DNA of 64,000 nucleotides from Hyalella azteca (taxonomy: Eukaryota > Arthropoda > Malacostraca > Amphipoda > Hyalellidae). A program made the position numbers and the translations under genes. This document shows, piece after piece, positions 24,428-35,687 of this stretch. Under the pieces are notes generated by a model. It ran no database searches, was not told the DNA's origin, and saw only the letters and a list, made by a program, of their open reading frames with translations. The DNA is taken from assembly GCF_000764305.2 (NCBI RefSeq), contig NW_025934886.1, positions 312,953 to 376,952 on the forward strand, read 5' to 3'. How positions within the stretch are numbered: position 1 is the stretch's first letter; the number at the start of each line of letters is the position of its first letter.

Positions 24428-24575
24428 GTCACACTCAGAGTGTGACAGTCCAAATGGTGATGCACTTTTTCCCCTATGTGGGTCTTCTTGGACCAGTTAG
24501 CCCGGTAAAAGGGCGTATCAGCATGTAAGTAAGAAATGGAGTTTCTATACGGATAATATGTTCCACTCTTTATAC
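24428..24575. mobile_element. MITE family A copy
   Basis: Starts with cacactcagagtgtgacagt, then ccaaatggtgatgcactttt, the gtgggtcttcttggacca block, aagggcgtatcagcatgtaa, and a degenerate distal end. Confidence 0.7.
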
Positions 24576-27112
24576 CTGCATGGGTGCAGGTATATAATCA
24601 ATAGCAGACGCTTAAATATTCCTCCTCTTCACAGGCCTGACAGCTGACAAACAGCACTCTAAATATTCCTCTAAAATATTCCTCGGCCGCAAATGAGCCA
24701 GTCTCTGCGGCTGACAAATAATTTGAGCTCTGAAATTACAATGCGCTCTAAATCCTATAATAAAAATCCCCTAGTCGGCGGAGTGGGGACAAATTTTGAC
24801 CCTGGAGCATCCACACCGCAGTCGGTGCGAACAAATTGCGATTCCAACGCATACGATTCTAAGCTGGGATTCCAAGCGGCGATACCAACACATACGATTC
24901 TAACGGCGATTCCAACGAATGACGGTCTGTGATTCTAACGGCGATTTTAACGGCAATTCTAATGGTGATTCCAACGCATACAATTCCAGCGACAATTCAC
25001 ACGCATGCGATTCCAACTAGTAGTGCGCATCACAATACTGACAAGTGTTCGGAAAATAAAGGCGCTGCACGGCCCAGCTGAGCGACGCACAGCTCTGGAT
25101 TTCGTGACCCACTTCCAGAATGGAAAATAGAAACGTGTTAATTCAGTGGACGTTAAACGCTGACGGCTTGAGAAATTTCCCTGATAAAAAAACTGCACTA
25201 AACTATTCTTGACAATATGAACTTAATGTTTAACTAAAGGTGCAAGTTTACACCAGTTACTGATCGAATTTAAAATCGACGTTTTCTGTTATGGGGGTTT
25301 TCTGTGAACAATCACACTCGCCAGAGCGGTAACTACTATAAACATAATAATGACGCAATCGTTTCAGTGCTTAAACACAATACTATTTTTTGAACCTAAA
25401 TCACAGGTTGAGGATTTCAACACAATGGAAGAACAATCACTTCAATTATATATAATTATTAATTTCAATTCAACACAGTGAATGGTATTATTCATACTTC
25501 GAAGTTTGAAAGATCCCAGCGGGGTGAAAACCAAAGTTAACTTTCGAATAAAAAATGTCTGCTTATATTGGGGCAACAGGGACACGCATTTGTCATTAAT
25601 ATTACATAGGCGTTAGTTTATACGCGTTGAATTCGTGAGAAGGATTAGTTCGTAAGACGAATAAGTTCTTAACACGAGTTAGTTCGGAAACAGGATGGGG
25701 TTATATACGAAGTAGAGTTAGTTCGTAATGCCAGTTCGTAATTCCGTAGTGTGCAGCTAAGCCAGCTTCAAAATTATAAAAAAAATCAATTTCCGTCAAG
25801 CTTTTTATCGAATTCTCAGTTACCGTGAGGCAGACAGACATAGACAGTAAATTAGCAGCAACACCCGCAGCATCACAGCGTACATTTGTAATTAAAGGCT
25901 ATTTTGAGAGTTTTGTGATTAAAAGGTAGATATAGGGCTCTAATAGAGTCCTATATATACCCTTTATATAAAGGCTATAAGGGCTCTCACAGAATGAATC
26001 CCGACATCAAGCCTTGATATAGGGCGACAAAAAATTGAATAAAAAATTCAATTACCAAATAGCCATTCGGAGGAAAAAAATAAACAAAAATGAGAGGAAC
26101 ACCACGAAAAAAACTTACATATGATGATATAATTATTCATGAAGAATTTTTTCAATGTACCTTAAAATAAACGAGAGAAGATTTGCGGGCTCTTTTGATG
26201 TCCTAACTTGCATTGTAAATTAGAAGAAATCACAACCGAAAATGTTAAAGCCCGCAACGAAAATAATCGGAAGCAGACTTAGTAGTAATTATTGTAAGTA
26301 GACAAAGGGGGTAATCAATAATTATTAACATTGCATTAATTTCACAATAATAAGTTAATTCACGGAGCAGCTGATGAGCTGAGTGTAAATATAACCGTGA
26401 CGTCACACGTATCGAGCGCCCGTGTCACGTGTCGAGGCGTGACAGACACAAGGCTTCACACGCACGGTGCATTCGTCAGTACATAACATACCTAATGAGA
26501 CAAATACTACGTTGTAACATTGATGATTAAATAATCTGTCTCTCCATATTTAAAATGCATAACGAATTTTAGAAATAAAAACGTCCTTCTCGTGTCACTC
26601 AAATACGTAACCATTATCACGATGAAGTAAAGGGTCTGTCTCTCGGCTCTCAAAATATACAATATAAAATTTCACTCACACACAAAAAAGCATTCCGTCT
26701 CTAGCCTGTTAATTTCGCGCACCTTAAAATTTTCTTTCCAACAAAAAAACTACCGATTAAAAACTATTGATTTTTGGCTTCATTTTACGAGTAAGTCGCG
26801 AGAGTCCTGGGTTAAGTCCCGAGCAAGAGATAATTATGTATCTTTAAATAGAGTCTATCTATACACTAGATCTATAATTTCATTGAATTCAAATTATTAA
26901 ATTCAAATTGAATTTGGTCGCCGACTGGTAAGACATCGGAAATATAAGCTATTTTATAAAAACTGATAAGTTTAATGGAAAAGCACTGCATGCGAGCACT
27001 TGGGCAGTAATGGTGTAGGGACGGCACAGTAATGGTATAGTAATAGCACAGCAGTAGCACAGTAATTGTACGCTAATGGTGCAGTAATACTAATAGCACA
27101 GTAATGGTACAG
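24576..27112. other. TPD52 intron 3 (5' portion): no gene recognised
   Basis: Degenerate repeats of gattctaacggcgattcca occur at 24840-25020. A CRE-like palindrome TGACGTCA is seen near 26399 in a short GC-richer island (26385-26470) that could be regulatory. 27000-27110 repeats agcacagtaatggta. No exon could be supported. Confidence 0.35.
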
Positions 27113-27770
27113 TAACTCACGACTGGCTCTCCATCACGGTCTTCAGGGACTGGTAAAGTATATATACTTACAATAAGGCAGTAACGGCACTTTAATTTTG
27201 CAATAACCATACACTAACAGTACAGTAATGAAGTAACTCACGGTTGACTCTCCATCACGGTCTTCGGGGACTGGTAGGGTATATATACGTACAATAAGGT
27301 AACAGCACTTTATGGTGCAGCAACAATAAAGTAATAGAATAAAGTAATAGTAAAAGTACAGTAATAAAGTAACTCACGGCTGGCTCTCCCTGACGGTCTT
27401 GAAGGACAGGTTTATGTCATAACTGAGTTTCACAATAAAGTAATAGAATAAAGTATGAGTAGAGTAATAAAGTAACTCACGGCTGGCTCTCCCTGACGGT
27501 CTTGAAGGACTGGTTGATGTCATCACTGAGTTTCACAATAAAGTAATAGAATAAAGTATGAGTAGAGTAATAAAGTAACTCACGGCTGGCTCTCCCTGAC
27601 GGTCTTGAAGGACTGGTTGATGTCATCACTGAGTTTCACAATAAAGTAATAGAATAAAGTAATAGTACAGTAATAAAATAACTCACGGCTGGCTCTCCCT
27701 GACGGTCTTGAAGGACTGGTTGATGTCAAGTAATAGAATAAAGTAATAGTACAGTAATAAAGTAACTCAC
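27113..27770 (-). repeat. Tandem copies of the 3' edge of TPD52 exon 3 with its splice donor
   Basis: Six upstream-to-downstream copies of the end of exon 27771-27919 sit in the intron, each followed by GTGAGTTA. Their exon-like parts are at about 27121-27155, 27241-27275, 27378-27422, 27481-27525, 27584-27628 and 27687-27728. Copies 3 to 5 are exactly 45 nt between an AG (CTCAG) and the GT donor, and keep an open frame of 15 codons (DDINQSFKTVRESQP or a variant). Copy 6 has lost the AG. Copies 1 and 2 are older and shorter. Spacers are aataaagtaatagaataaag-type repeats. Confidence 0.9.
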
Positions 27771-27919
27771 GGCTGGCTCTCCCTGACGGTCTTGAAGGAC
27801 TGGTTGATGTCATCACTGAGTTCCTTCCAGACGGTGATGCCGAGACGTCTCTTGAGCTCGTGCGCGTGGTTCACTTTAGAGGCGAGCACCGTGCGCAGCG
27901 TGCTGATCTCTTCCTCGGT
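27771..27919 (-). CDS. TPD52: TPD52 family protein, exon 3 (coiled coil)
   Basis: The exon encodes TEEEISTLRTVLASKVNHAH, then ELKRRLGITVWKELSDDINQ and SFKTVRESQP. This matches the TPD52 coiled-coil region (EEI-TL-VL--K---ELKR-LGI---KEL), which mediates self- and cross-association in the family. The acceptor is cttgtacggtag and the donor is CC|GTGAGT. Length is 149 nt, phase 0 in and 2 out. The two-base remainder CC plus the first G of exon 4 makes a Pro codon, so the join is ESQP-YQKT. The following intron carries six copies of this exon's end. Confidence 0.95.
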
Positions 27920-28049
27920 CTACCGTACAAGTGACATGTAGTGTGCTATCATATCACTCACTAGTAAAAATAACTTTAATTTACAATAATAATGTCGTCA
28001 CGTACTTTGATCATTATATTTGTTATCTCTAATATTTGTATTCTCAGTA

Positions 28050-28345
28050 TAATTAATACTTAACACATAGCAACAAAAGGCTACACACTTTAGCCAGCTC
28101 AGCGTTTCACTCACAATAAGTGTCATTATCTTCTTCATTATAACTATTATTGTCATCATTTGCAATATATGTCTATTCAATACTTGACATCAAAACTACA
28201 CATCTTAGCCAGCTCAGCCTCTCACTCACAATAAGTGTCATTATCTTTATCATTATAACTACTATCGTTTTCTTCGTCATTATAACTATTATCTTTATTA
28301 TTTGTATTATAAGTATATTCAATACTTAACAACAAAGCAACACAC
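28050..28345 (-). repeat. Copies of the 3' edge of TPD52 exon 2 with its donor
   Basis: The exon end (plus-strand ccttagccagctcagcct) is repeated at about 28084-28100 and 28203-28220, with shared flanks acaataagtgtcattatc and aatacttaacaacaaagca. One copy keeps a GT after the exon-like end (TAAA|GTGTGT); the other has AT instead. Confidence 0.85.
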
Positions 28346-28449
28346 CTTAGCCAGCTCAGCCTCCCACTCCTTGTTCTGCCGCTCCTGCTCCTCAGGCGAC
28401 AGCGTCAGGTTCTCATGCACGCCTGAGTCGGGGGTGCTAACTTCGGGAG
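28346..28449 (-). CDS. TPD52: TPD52 family protein, exon 2
   Basis: The exon encodes (A)PEVSTPDSGVHENLTLSPEE, then QERQNKEWEAELAK, which precedes the coiled coil as SPEEQ--L--ELAK does in TPD52 relatives. The acceptor is gtttgacag (first base at 28449) and the donor is AAG|GTGTGT. Length is 104 nt. Phase 1 in (needs one base from exon 1, which supplies G for Ala) and 0 out match both neighbours. Both edges have been duplicated into the flanking introns. Confidence 0.9.
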
Positions 28450-28790
28450 CTGTCAAACAAAAATATCATATTAATATACTATATGCATAGATAATATGAA
28501 TACAAAATATAAATTCATATGGAGTTTATATGTGATCGGGAACAACTGAGTCAGGGATGTTCACTTCGGGAGCTGTTAAGAAACCTATTTAATATACACA
28601 CAATAAAATATGCATGTATAGAGGAGTGAATACAAAATATACAATAAAATGATGTGAACATGACACCTTTTATCCCTGAGTCGGGTATGCTGACATCAGT
28701 CGCTGCAGTTCGAACATCAAAAGAAAAAACACACACAGGATAACCATGTCTATGGCATGAGAAAATGTGCTTTTCCCTTGGCACCTGTAG
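28450..28790 (-). repeat. Diverged copies of the 5' edge of TPD52 exon 2 with its acceptor
   Basis: Two copies of the acceptor plus exon start lie upstream. The one starting at 28572 follows cttaacag and reads APEVNIPDS; the one starting at 28702 follows aactgcag and reads ATDVSIPDSG. Spacing is about 123 and 130 nt. The copies diverge after about 10 codons. Confidence 0.8.
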
Positions 28791-29443
28791 AACCTCCAGG
28801 GTTACCTTGGCACCTTTATCTGCCTACGCCATGGGAAAATTCTAGAAAAAAGCGACCCTTCAACACCCTCAGTTACAAAGTCTTTGGCACCCTGTTAATA
28901 AGCAAGCTCCATAATTTACCTAGTTAGGCATCTAAGTAAAGTTACCGAGCTGGACCACTCATTTACACAGTTAGCTCCCTAAGTTACCTAGTTCAGCATC
29001 TAATTTACCTAGCTAGGCCACTAATTTATCTAGCTAGGCCACTAAGTTAGTCTACTGACAACAATGTAAGCATCACTAGTTATGGTCCAGTTTATTCGGT
29101 CTTCATAGATGATTTAGAATACCTCTTAAAAAACGGAAGATGCGAATCCTTAGAACGCTACACACTCAAAAAGTTCTTGGGCTCAGTTCTGTTCGTGACA
29201 AGTTCAAAAGATCTTTTCTTCCCTTCGCATTGTTTTGTTGACCATTGTTACGCCGCAAAAAACAGCACAAGAAATTTACAGAAGACGTTGATATAGGAAC
29301 AAAATTGATGAAAACAAAAGAACAAGAGCTACAAATCTAGAGAGTAAATAAATATTTATAATAGGCCTATTATAAACCCAATAATAACGACAGAGATGAA
29401 ATTAATCGATATCACCGAAAAAAAAAGAAACTGAGTTACACAC
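28791..29443. other. TPD52 intron 1
   Basis: 28920-29055 holds degenerate repeats of acctagctaggccactaatt. The rest is plain AT-rich intron. The intron ends (on the minus strand it begins) at GTGTGT 29438-29443. Confidence 0.5.
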
Positions 29444-30851
29444 CGAGCAGCGTTCGTATCCTGCGCTTGCAGCGGTCAGGCAAGCCCCTAAGCGACAGAG
29501 GGACTCTTCGAGCCAAGTCCCTGAAGTCTTCTTTTAAGCCATCAGGAGACTGGAGAAGTCCATCAGAAGACTGACGAGGTTTTCTGAGAAGTATTATCTT
29601 GCGTCGCAACTTGCCGTCAATGTCAGACACCCAAGTAGACTTGATCTTGATGACTGATCGCTCCAGTTTTGGGTCGGTGTTCTGGAACCCCGACCGATGT
29701 AAGTCATGTCCAAGTGAAGGGTTATGTTCCTCAAGGTTCATGAGCTGGAGGTACCTAACGTGCTCGTCGTGAGATGTCACTCGGGATCGGTATTCCTTGG
29801 AGAGATTATCATATACAACTTTGATGTTACCATCCGGCGCGAAATATGCTTCCGCGACTTCGTCATCTTCGTAGCTTGGAACACTGGGAAGTCGAGTAAC
29901 CAGTTGAGCGGAGTTCAATGTGTCAACATAGTTGACATTCGCAGCTGAAAGTTTTCGAAGAAACCGACCAGCCGTCACCAGAACGCTGCCTGTTTCATTG
30001 ACGTTCGCAGATCGTGCGCCGTTTGTTCCTACTGAACAAGCGTCCGTACGTTCATTTTCAAAGTTGTGTCCTTCCTGTGTAGTGCAATCAAATGTGTCAC
30101 AGCAGCTGTCAGTGCTGTGGTCGCCAGTGCTGTGGTCATCTTGAAAGCTGCTAGGACCTGACGCACTGAAATCAATATCGAGGTCGAGGTAGTCGCGATT
30201 AACGGAAATCCCCATCGCACGAAGCTGCTCCAACAAAGCTTCGGAATTGTCTAGATGACTGAGCGTTTTCGGGTCATTAACGAACTGGTAATTTAAAGAA
30301 GGGTCTTCGTATTCCAGTACGGACATAACGTACTGGTTGAAGTCCGTCGGTGTGTCGTCCAAGAATTCCTCCGAGTTCTTGATCGTGGCGCTCCACAAAG
30401 ACAAAGGTTCTTCGGTTGCATCGTCAGGCAGGTTTGTGAGACGAGAGTTTGCGTTAGCGATAATGTACGATAAGCTAGGATAATCAGAGGTGTCGGTACA
30501 CATATCATCATTCTTCGCTTCGTCATTACCGGGAATATCGTCACATGTGTCCAGAGCATCGTGGTATTGGTCGGTCATCGAGTCCAGGTTATCGGATGTG
30601 GTAGACATGCTGGTATCCAGATCCGAATTCCGTTTAGAAGAATCATTCAAAGTGGACATGTTGGTATTTATGTCTGAATTCCGTTTAAGTGAAGAATCCG
30701 TCGAGGAAGGGGGCGACTTGCTACCTGATTTCAACAATTGCCCAGGATATAGTGTGCTATACTTGCCTTTTTCAAATATTTGAATTTCAACGAATTCTTC
30801 AGAATCTCCGATGTTGTTGTTAGTAAAATCATCTTTTTTGCGGTTCTCCAT
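29444..30851 (-). CDS. TPD52: TPD52 family protein, exon 1 (long N-terminal extension)
   Basis: An ATG at 30851 opens 469 codons ending ...RCKRRIRTLL plus one base. The frame would otherwise stop two codons past a GTGTGT donor. Using that donor, the leftover G completes an Ala codon with exon 2 (LL-APEV), and all five exons sum to 2,016 nt (671 codons plus stop). The region is acidic and Ser/Thr/Asp-rich with a short internal duplication (SSLKRNSDINTN / SSKRNSDLDTS) near residues 54-80. Its C-terminal part is basic (KRRIR, RRKIILLRK). No known domain was recognised. Typical TPD52 proteins are about 200 residues, so this is a very long extension. Membership in the gene is inferred from phase and proximity; it could be one isoform. 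Confidence 0.75.
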
Positions 30852-31261
30852 GCCCAGTTTAAAACAAAAAATTACATAGAACTATAAACCTATAAATTCA
30901 AATAATTCAATGTAACTGTACATGTCACACCATAACGACAATCCATCTCGTTATCTTCATACTCCGAGGCCATACCACCATATAAATTCTATACTCTCGT
31001 CCGCCTCACATTTCACTTAGTATCAAATACACTGAAAATGGCAAGAAACTTTTTATCATTTGTACGTAGCGTGCAAGCTTTTGCGTTCAATGTGCATTGA
31101 CAAGCGAATATACACGCTTGCATCACATCATTAAGCAAAGAATGAATTTGAGTCTATATGAAACTCACTTGAATATGAACACCAAGTAACTAACTGCGCA
31201 GTGAAATAGTTAATGCGGAAATTTTTTTAAAGAATTTAAATTCCTCAAGCGACATTATAGA
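30852..31261. other. 5' flank of the TPD52 long isoform
   Basis: On the minus strand a TATA-like tttatatgg lies near 30975-30985, about 125 nt before the ATG. This is weak promoter evidence. No other feature was seen. Confidence 0.3.
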
Positions 31262-31520
31262 CTATGGAATCAGTCAAGCGGTGCGTACAGCGTATCAGTC
31301 AAGCGGTGCGTACAGCGTATCAGTCAAGTGGTGCGTACAGCGTATCAGTCAAGTGGTGTGTACAGCGTATCAGTCAAGTGGTGCGTACAGCGTATCAGTC
31401 AAGTGGTGCGTACAGCGTATCAGTCAAGCGGTGCGTACAGCGTATAAGATCAGTCAAGCGGTGCGTACAGCGTATCAGTCAAGCGGTGCGTACAGCGTAT
31501 CACTCAAGTGGTGCGTAAGG
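31262..31520. repeat. 25-bp minisatellite
   Basis: About 10 units of cagtcaagcggtgcgtacag followed by cgtat occur, with one unit extended by ~5 nt (31445-31450). Confidence 0.95.
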
Positions 31521-31782
31521 CGCAATGACTTCGTGAAGATAATCACTCGAGGCATATTAGCGTGACGAGAGGGATCACTCTCATCATTGTACAAATATCA
31601 TCACTATTCGTACATAGTCCCAGTCATTTCTCTGGGTGCAGTACAAGTTTCTCACGCTTCACTGAACAACAAATGACGTTATTCAGCTTCCGCCATGGGC
31701 CCAGCTTTCTACAACCACATCACCAATTCTGGTGCAGGCAAATGAACAGTTCAGACACGGTCATGTACTGCAGAAATATTCA

Positions 31783-31975
31783 TGTATCACTCGGAAGAAT
31801 TACTGGGTCATACTGTGTAAATAGCGACACACTTTCTACAGGTATCACTGATACGCCCTTCTGCCGAACTAAAATGGCTGTGGATGACCCACAGAAAATA
31901 AAAAAAAAAACGTATCTCTATTTTTCCGAAACCTCGCTCATTTTTTCAAGTGTAAGCTCAGAGTTAATATCACTG
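31783..31975. mobile_element. MITE family A copy
   Basis: Contains actgggtcatactgtgtaaa, tagcgacacactttctacag, gtatcactgatacgccctt, the ggctgtggatgacccaca block, and the terminal tcattttttcaagtgta. Confidence 0.65.
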
Positions 31976-32154
31976 AGGGGAAATTAACACGGATAAGCAG
32001 GGACGCGTGTCAAGCACGTGGAAGAGGCACACGTGTACACGTCATCACAGTCAGAATGACACTAAACAACTGTGGACTCGAGCGCGTGCTTATGGAGGGA
32101 GGGGGCGGCACCTCCAGCACCAAGGGTGCAGTTAGACGACGTTCACGAGGAAAC

Positions 32155-32245
32155 TGGAACGTGACGTCACAACGTCGATATTACGTCACTACTTCCATAC
32201 TACGTAACGACGTGTAGTTTACGTCACAGCGTCGACGTTACGTTG
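32155..32245. promoter_or_regulatory. Cluster of CRE-like (TGACGTCA/TTACGTCA) sites
   Basis: Within about 85 nt there is one full palindrome, GTGACGTCAC at 32161, plus ttacgtcac near 32181, ctacgtaacg near 32209, tttacgtcac near 32219 and gacgttacgt near 32234. CREB/ATF-family proteins bind TGACGTCA. The cluster lies about 1.3 kb upstream of the TPD52 start codon. Regulatory function is inference. Confidence 0.4.
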
Positions 32246-33009
32246 TGTTTACACTACCATCATTGGCATTCATTGTTACCAACTTGCCGCAGCACTCAAG
32301 TCGCCGGCGTTTTCAAGAAACTATATATTTTTGTGCTTTTTGTAAAAAATCACAAAATATATAAAAAATATGAATAAAATATTATATATAATAAAAATAT
32401 AACAAATACCGTATGTAATATAAAATATTTTTGTTTGTGTAAAAAAAATTATATATTTTTGTGATATTTTATTTATTATAGCATCAACTTCGTAGCGCGG
32501 TCGAAAAGACTTCGTAGTTAGTATGTGGCAATTGAACCACACAAAGCGTAGTTCTGACAATTATTATATGGTTTTTCGTGACGAGCTGTGAAGTATATAT
32601 ACAATGACGTTACAAAAAAATCATAAAAATATTCATGTTGGAGTGAACGACTTATGAGACACCTAAGACATAGGATGCTCTGGCGTGGGTCGTGGGTCAT
32701 CTCGACCTAGATTGGCCCAGCCAAAGGACATATCACTGCGATGCGTGTTGAAAATGACACTATTTGGACAACGTGTTTTATTATTTTTTTTTGCGAGTAA
32801 GATTATAGTTGTTCATGATAACAACACAAACACAGTAATAACCTCCACAAAATAGGCGCTCAATGTAAGGTCATGTGTACAAAATAATACCAGCCACCCA
32901 GTAGGCTTTTTAAACACTTGACAACCACTTAATACTACGGACTTTTTCTCCTGTAAATAAATAGTCCAGAAGAAGGAAATACTCCAGGAAAATTTTCATC
33001 CCCAGTTAA
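32246..33009. other. Intergenic AT-rich DNA with a MITE A fragment
   Basis: 32330-32480 is almost pure A/T. A family A partial copy lies at 32695-32785 (gtgggtcatctcgaccta, gacactatttggacaacgtg). No gene was recognised. Confidence 0.4.
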
Positions 33010-33345
33010 ATAACCATACCATTTTCACAGCCCAAATACCCAAGCCTTCTTCACAGCCCAAATAACTAAGCCTTCTTCACAGCCCAAATAACTAAGCCTT
33101 CTTCACAGCCCAAATAACTAAGCCTTCTTCCCAGCCCAAATAACCAAGCCTTCTTCCCAGACCAAATAACTAAGCCTTCTTCACAGCCCAAATAACCAAG
33201 CCTTCTTCACAGCTCAAATAATCAAGCCTTCTTCACAGCCCAAATAACCAAGCCTTCTTCACAGCCCAAATAACCAAGCCTTCTTCACAGCTCAAATAAT
33301 CAAGCCTTCTTCACAGCTCAAATAATCAAGCCTTCTTCACAACGA
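33010..33345. repeat. 26-bp minisatellite
   Basis: About 12 to 13 units of cttcttcacagcccaaataa followed by ccaagc occur. Confidence 0.95.
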
Positions 33346-34499
33346 AAAAGCATCACACTTTGCTCCACTGAAACCTGACCGAAGAAGCGTTCGCTCGTAT
33401 TTAGTCGCTGCAAGACGAGAGTTTGACTTCGTTATGGTCTAATTACGAGACGTTAAGACCGTTACGGAAGCGAACGTTACAAGAGAGAGCGAAAGTCGCC
33501 GTCGCGCGTCACTGATCGCAAGGTAACGCGGAAGTTGAATTGAATCAATTGTCAACCACGTAAAATTGAAACAAATCACTTTTTCAGCGCAAAATATACT
33601 TCATTAGAAAACAGTACCTAACTTACTAGATATCTCTTCATATGCATTTTAGAATACAGGTCCATCGTCCGTTCGTAAAGTACAATCATGTAGCGCAACC
33701 TAAATTCACAGAACAGTTACTGAAGCCTATACTAGGTTATGAGTATAACTTGATAATTCAAAGATATTGCAGCGGGAAATAATATTATGAATTTACCAAT
33801 CAATTCACAATATTCAGTGGACTAAAGGCGTCTAAAGAGAGACTCCTCAAACCACGGGAGTGTGAGCAATTTTTCGCAGATACTACCTACTATTGGAACG
33901 TGCATGCAGACAGCCGAATGAGTGAGAAGCGCTAGTAAATTTCCAGTTCGAAACCCCCTTTTTTATGCTCCTTCAGTTAAAAATAGATTTTCCGTGACGT
34001 CATGCCGACACACGGTGACGCGAACTGCGCACAACTGTACTTATAAAGTAAAGACGATCACAACTAGAAATGGAGAATATCTTGACGCCTGAAGAAAAGA
34101 GCTCGTTTGTTAATTATTCGCCAAACATGAAGATTATAATACGCATGGTATTTCACTAAAAATTTCTTAGACATGGTTCCAGATGTAGGGCCAAAGTATG
34201 GTAATAGACAATAATCAACGTATGTTCCAATTATATCTATCACATTCGAAAACGCTACTTAATTCATCCTATCGCTTAAACTTGAATTTCTTTATTTAGG
34301 CAAGACCAGGTGACAAGAGCTGAAGTAGGAATTTTTTTCGTTGATTTTTCATTCTATATGTCGTTGGTATTCGTCGACATGATAAACGACCCAAAAAAGG
34401 ATTTAAGAAAACTACTAGTTTGGTTTATAAAAAAAATTAATGTTGACCTATGTCGCTACTGCTCATTTTGGCGCACAGCATTAATTCATAATCGTTATT
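33346..34499. other. Intergenic DNA, no gene recognised
   Basis: Nothing coding was supported. Short ORFs near 34310-34500 show no recognisable family. Confidence 0.3.
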
Positions 34500-34675
34500 A
34501 ATATATTGACCCAGCAGACAATGCCAGATTGCATCAGCGTTGAAACAACGTACTTCGCAACGTTGAAATAACGTTGAATATTAGTCCAGAATGAAAAGTG
34601 GACCAATTTCAACGTCGCGAAGTACGTTGTTTCAACGTTGATTCAACCTGACATTGTCTGATGGGTCAATATATT
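34500..34675. mobile_element. Foldback MITE with AATATATTGACCCA termini
   Basis: The ends AATATATTGACCCA and TGGGTCAATATATT are exact inverted repeats. The arms continue, with gaps, through cagacaatg/cattgtctg and gttgaaacaacgtacttcgc / gcgaagtacgttgtttcaac. The whole 176-nt element can fold on itself. The outermost AATATA may be a target-site duplication rather than part of the element. Confidence 0.8.
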
Positions 34676-35340
34676 TATCGTTGTACTTCATTACGACTCG
34701 AAAGATACAGTATATTAAGATTTAGTGGGAACTATATTGAAAGTTCGAAGATAAAATCGCGTAGGATAAAAAAGTGCATATAAAAAAAATTGCGAGGTAA
34801 ATACACAATATTTTCATCATCCATATTCGATAAATAAATGATGAATTTACTTGACTTTTTTGGGTCTTATACTCTTGACTCTTGTTTAACCTCACGTGAT
34901 CAAGTCACAAAATTCCGTCATTGCGACTATACTGAAGTAAAAACTCTAGCAGAGCCCACATCTAAATTTGTACTTATCAAATAATTGCAATGGATTCAGG
35001 TACCTATTCCATTCATCAAACAACAATTGAAACCCAATCTATAATTGGTCAATTACTGCTACTAGTCTGGACGTAGAATAACTATTCAATGAGTAACGAG
35101 GAAGAGCACTCAAGTTCTCATTCGAAGACTTCACCATCAAATGCAACCCTCCAGGCAAATAACGTTGAAACAACGTTTCATATACGTAATTTCAAACTGG
35201 AAAACGCTTAACCAACGTTTATTAACGGTCAGATGCCTAACATGCATGTGTGTAAGTGTTCTCGGGAATTCACAGTTGGATTTTTTGCACTATCGACCGA
35301 ACACGACTGGAACAAACTCAGCACAGCTGTTGCTGACTGG
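34676..35340. other. Intergenic DNA, no gene recognised
   Basis: No coding or structured feature was seen. The stretch ends at a G-run (35341-35349) and an N at 35353, which marks an unresolved gap or base. Confidence 0.3.
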
Positions 35341-35353
35341 GGGGGGGGGAAGN

Positions 35354-35687
35354 GAAATAATCTATGAACATAGCACAGCATTATCATGCTGAAATAATCT
35401 ATGAACATAGCACAGCATTATCCATGCTGAAATAATCTATGAACATAGCACAGCATTACCTATCCATGCTTAAATAATCTATGAACATAGCGCAGCATTA
35501 TCCATGCTGAAATAATCTATGAACATAGCACAGCATTATCCATGCTGAAATAATCTATGAACATAGCCCAGCTTTATCCATGCTGAAATAATCTATTAAC
35601 ATAGCACAGCATTATCCATGCTGAAATAATCTATGAACATAGCACAACATTATCCATGCTGAAATAATCTATAACATAGCACAACAT
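35354..35687. repeat. 38-bp minisatellite (left part)
   Basis: Units of gaaataatctatgaacatag followed by cacagcattatccatgct occur, with small length variants. The array is split by a LINE insertion and resumes at 35965. Confidence 0.9.

Noticed and set aside
27113..27770. Assembly duplication as the cause of the TPD52 exon-edge copies
   Set aside because: Copies differ from one another by substitutions and deletions and show graded divergence, which assembly error would not produce. Long reads would still be decisive.
33940..33975. tRNA T-arm-like string (cagttcgaaaccccc)
   Set aside because: The flanking bases cannot form the T stem, and no acceptor or anticodon arm is present.
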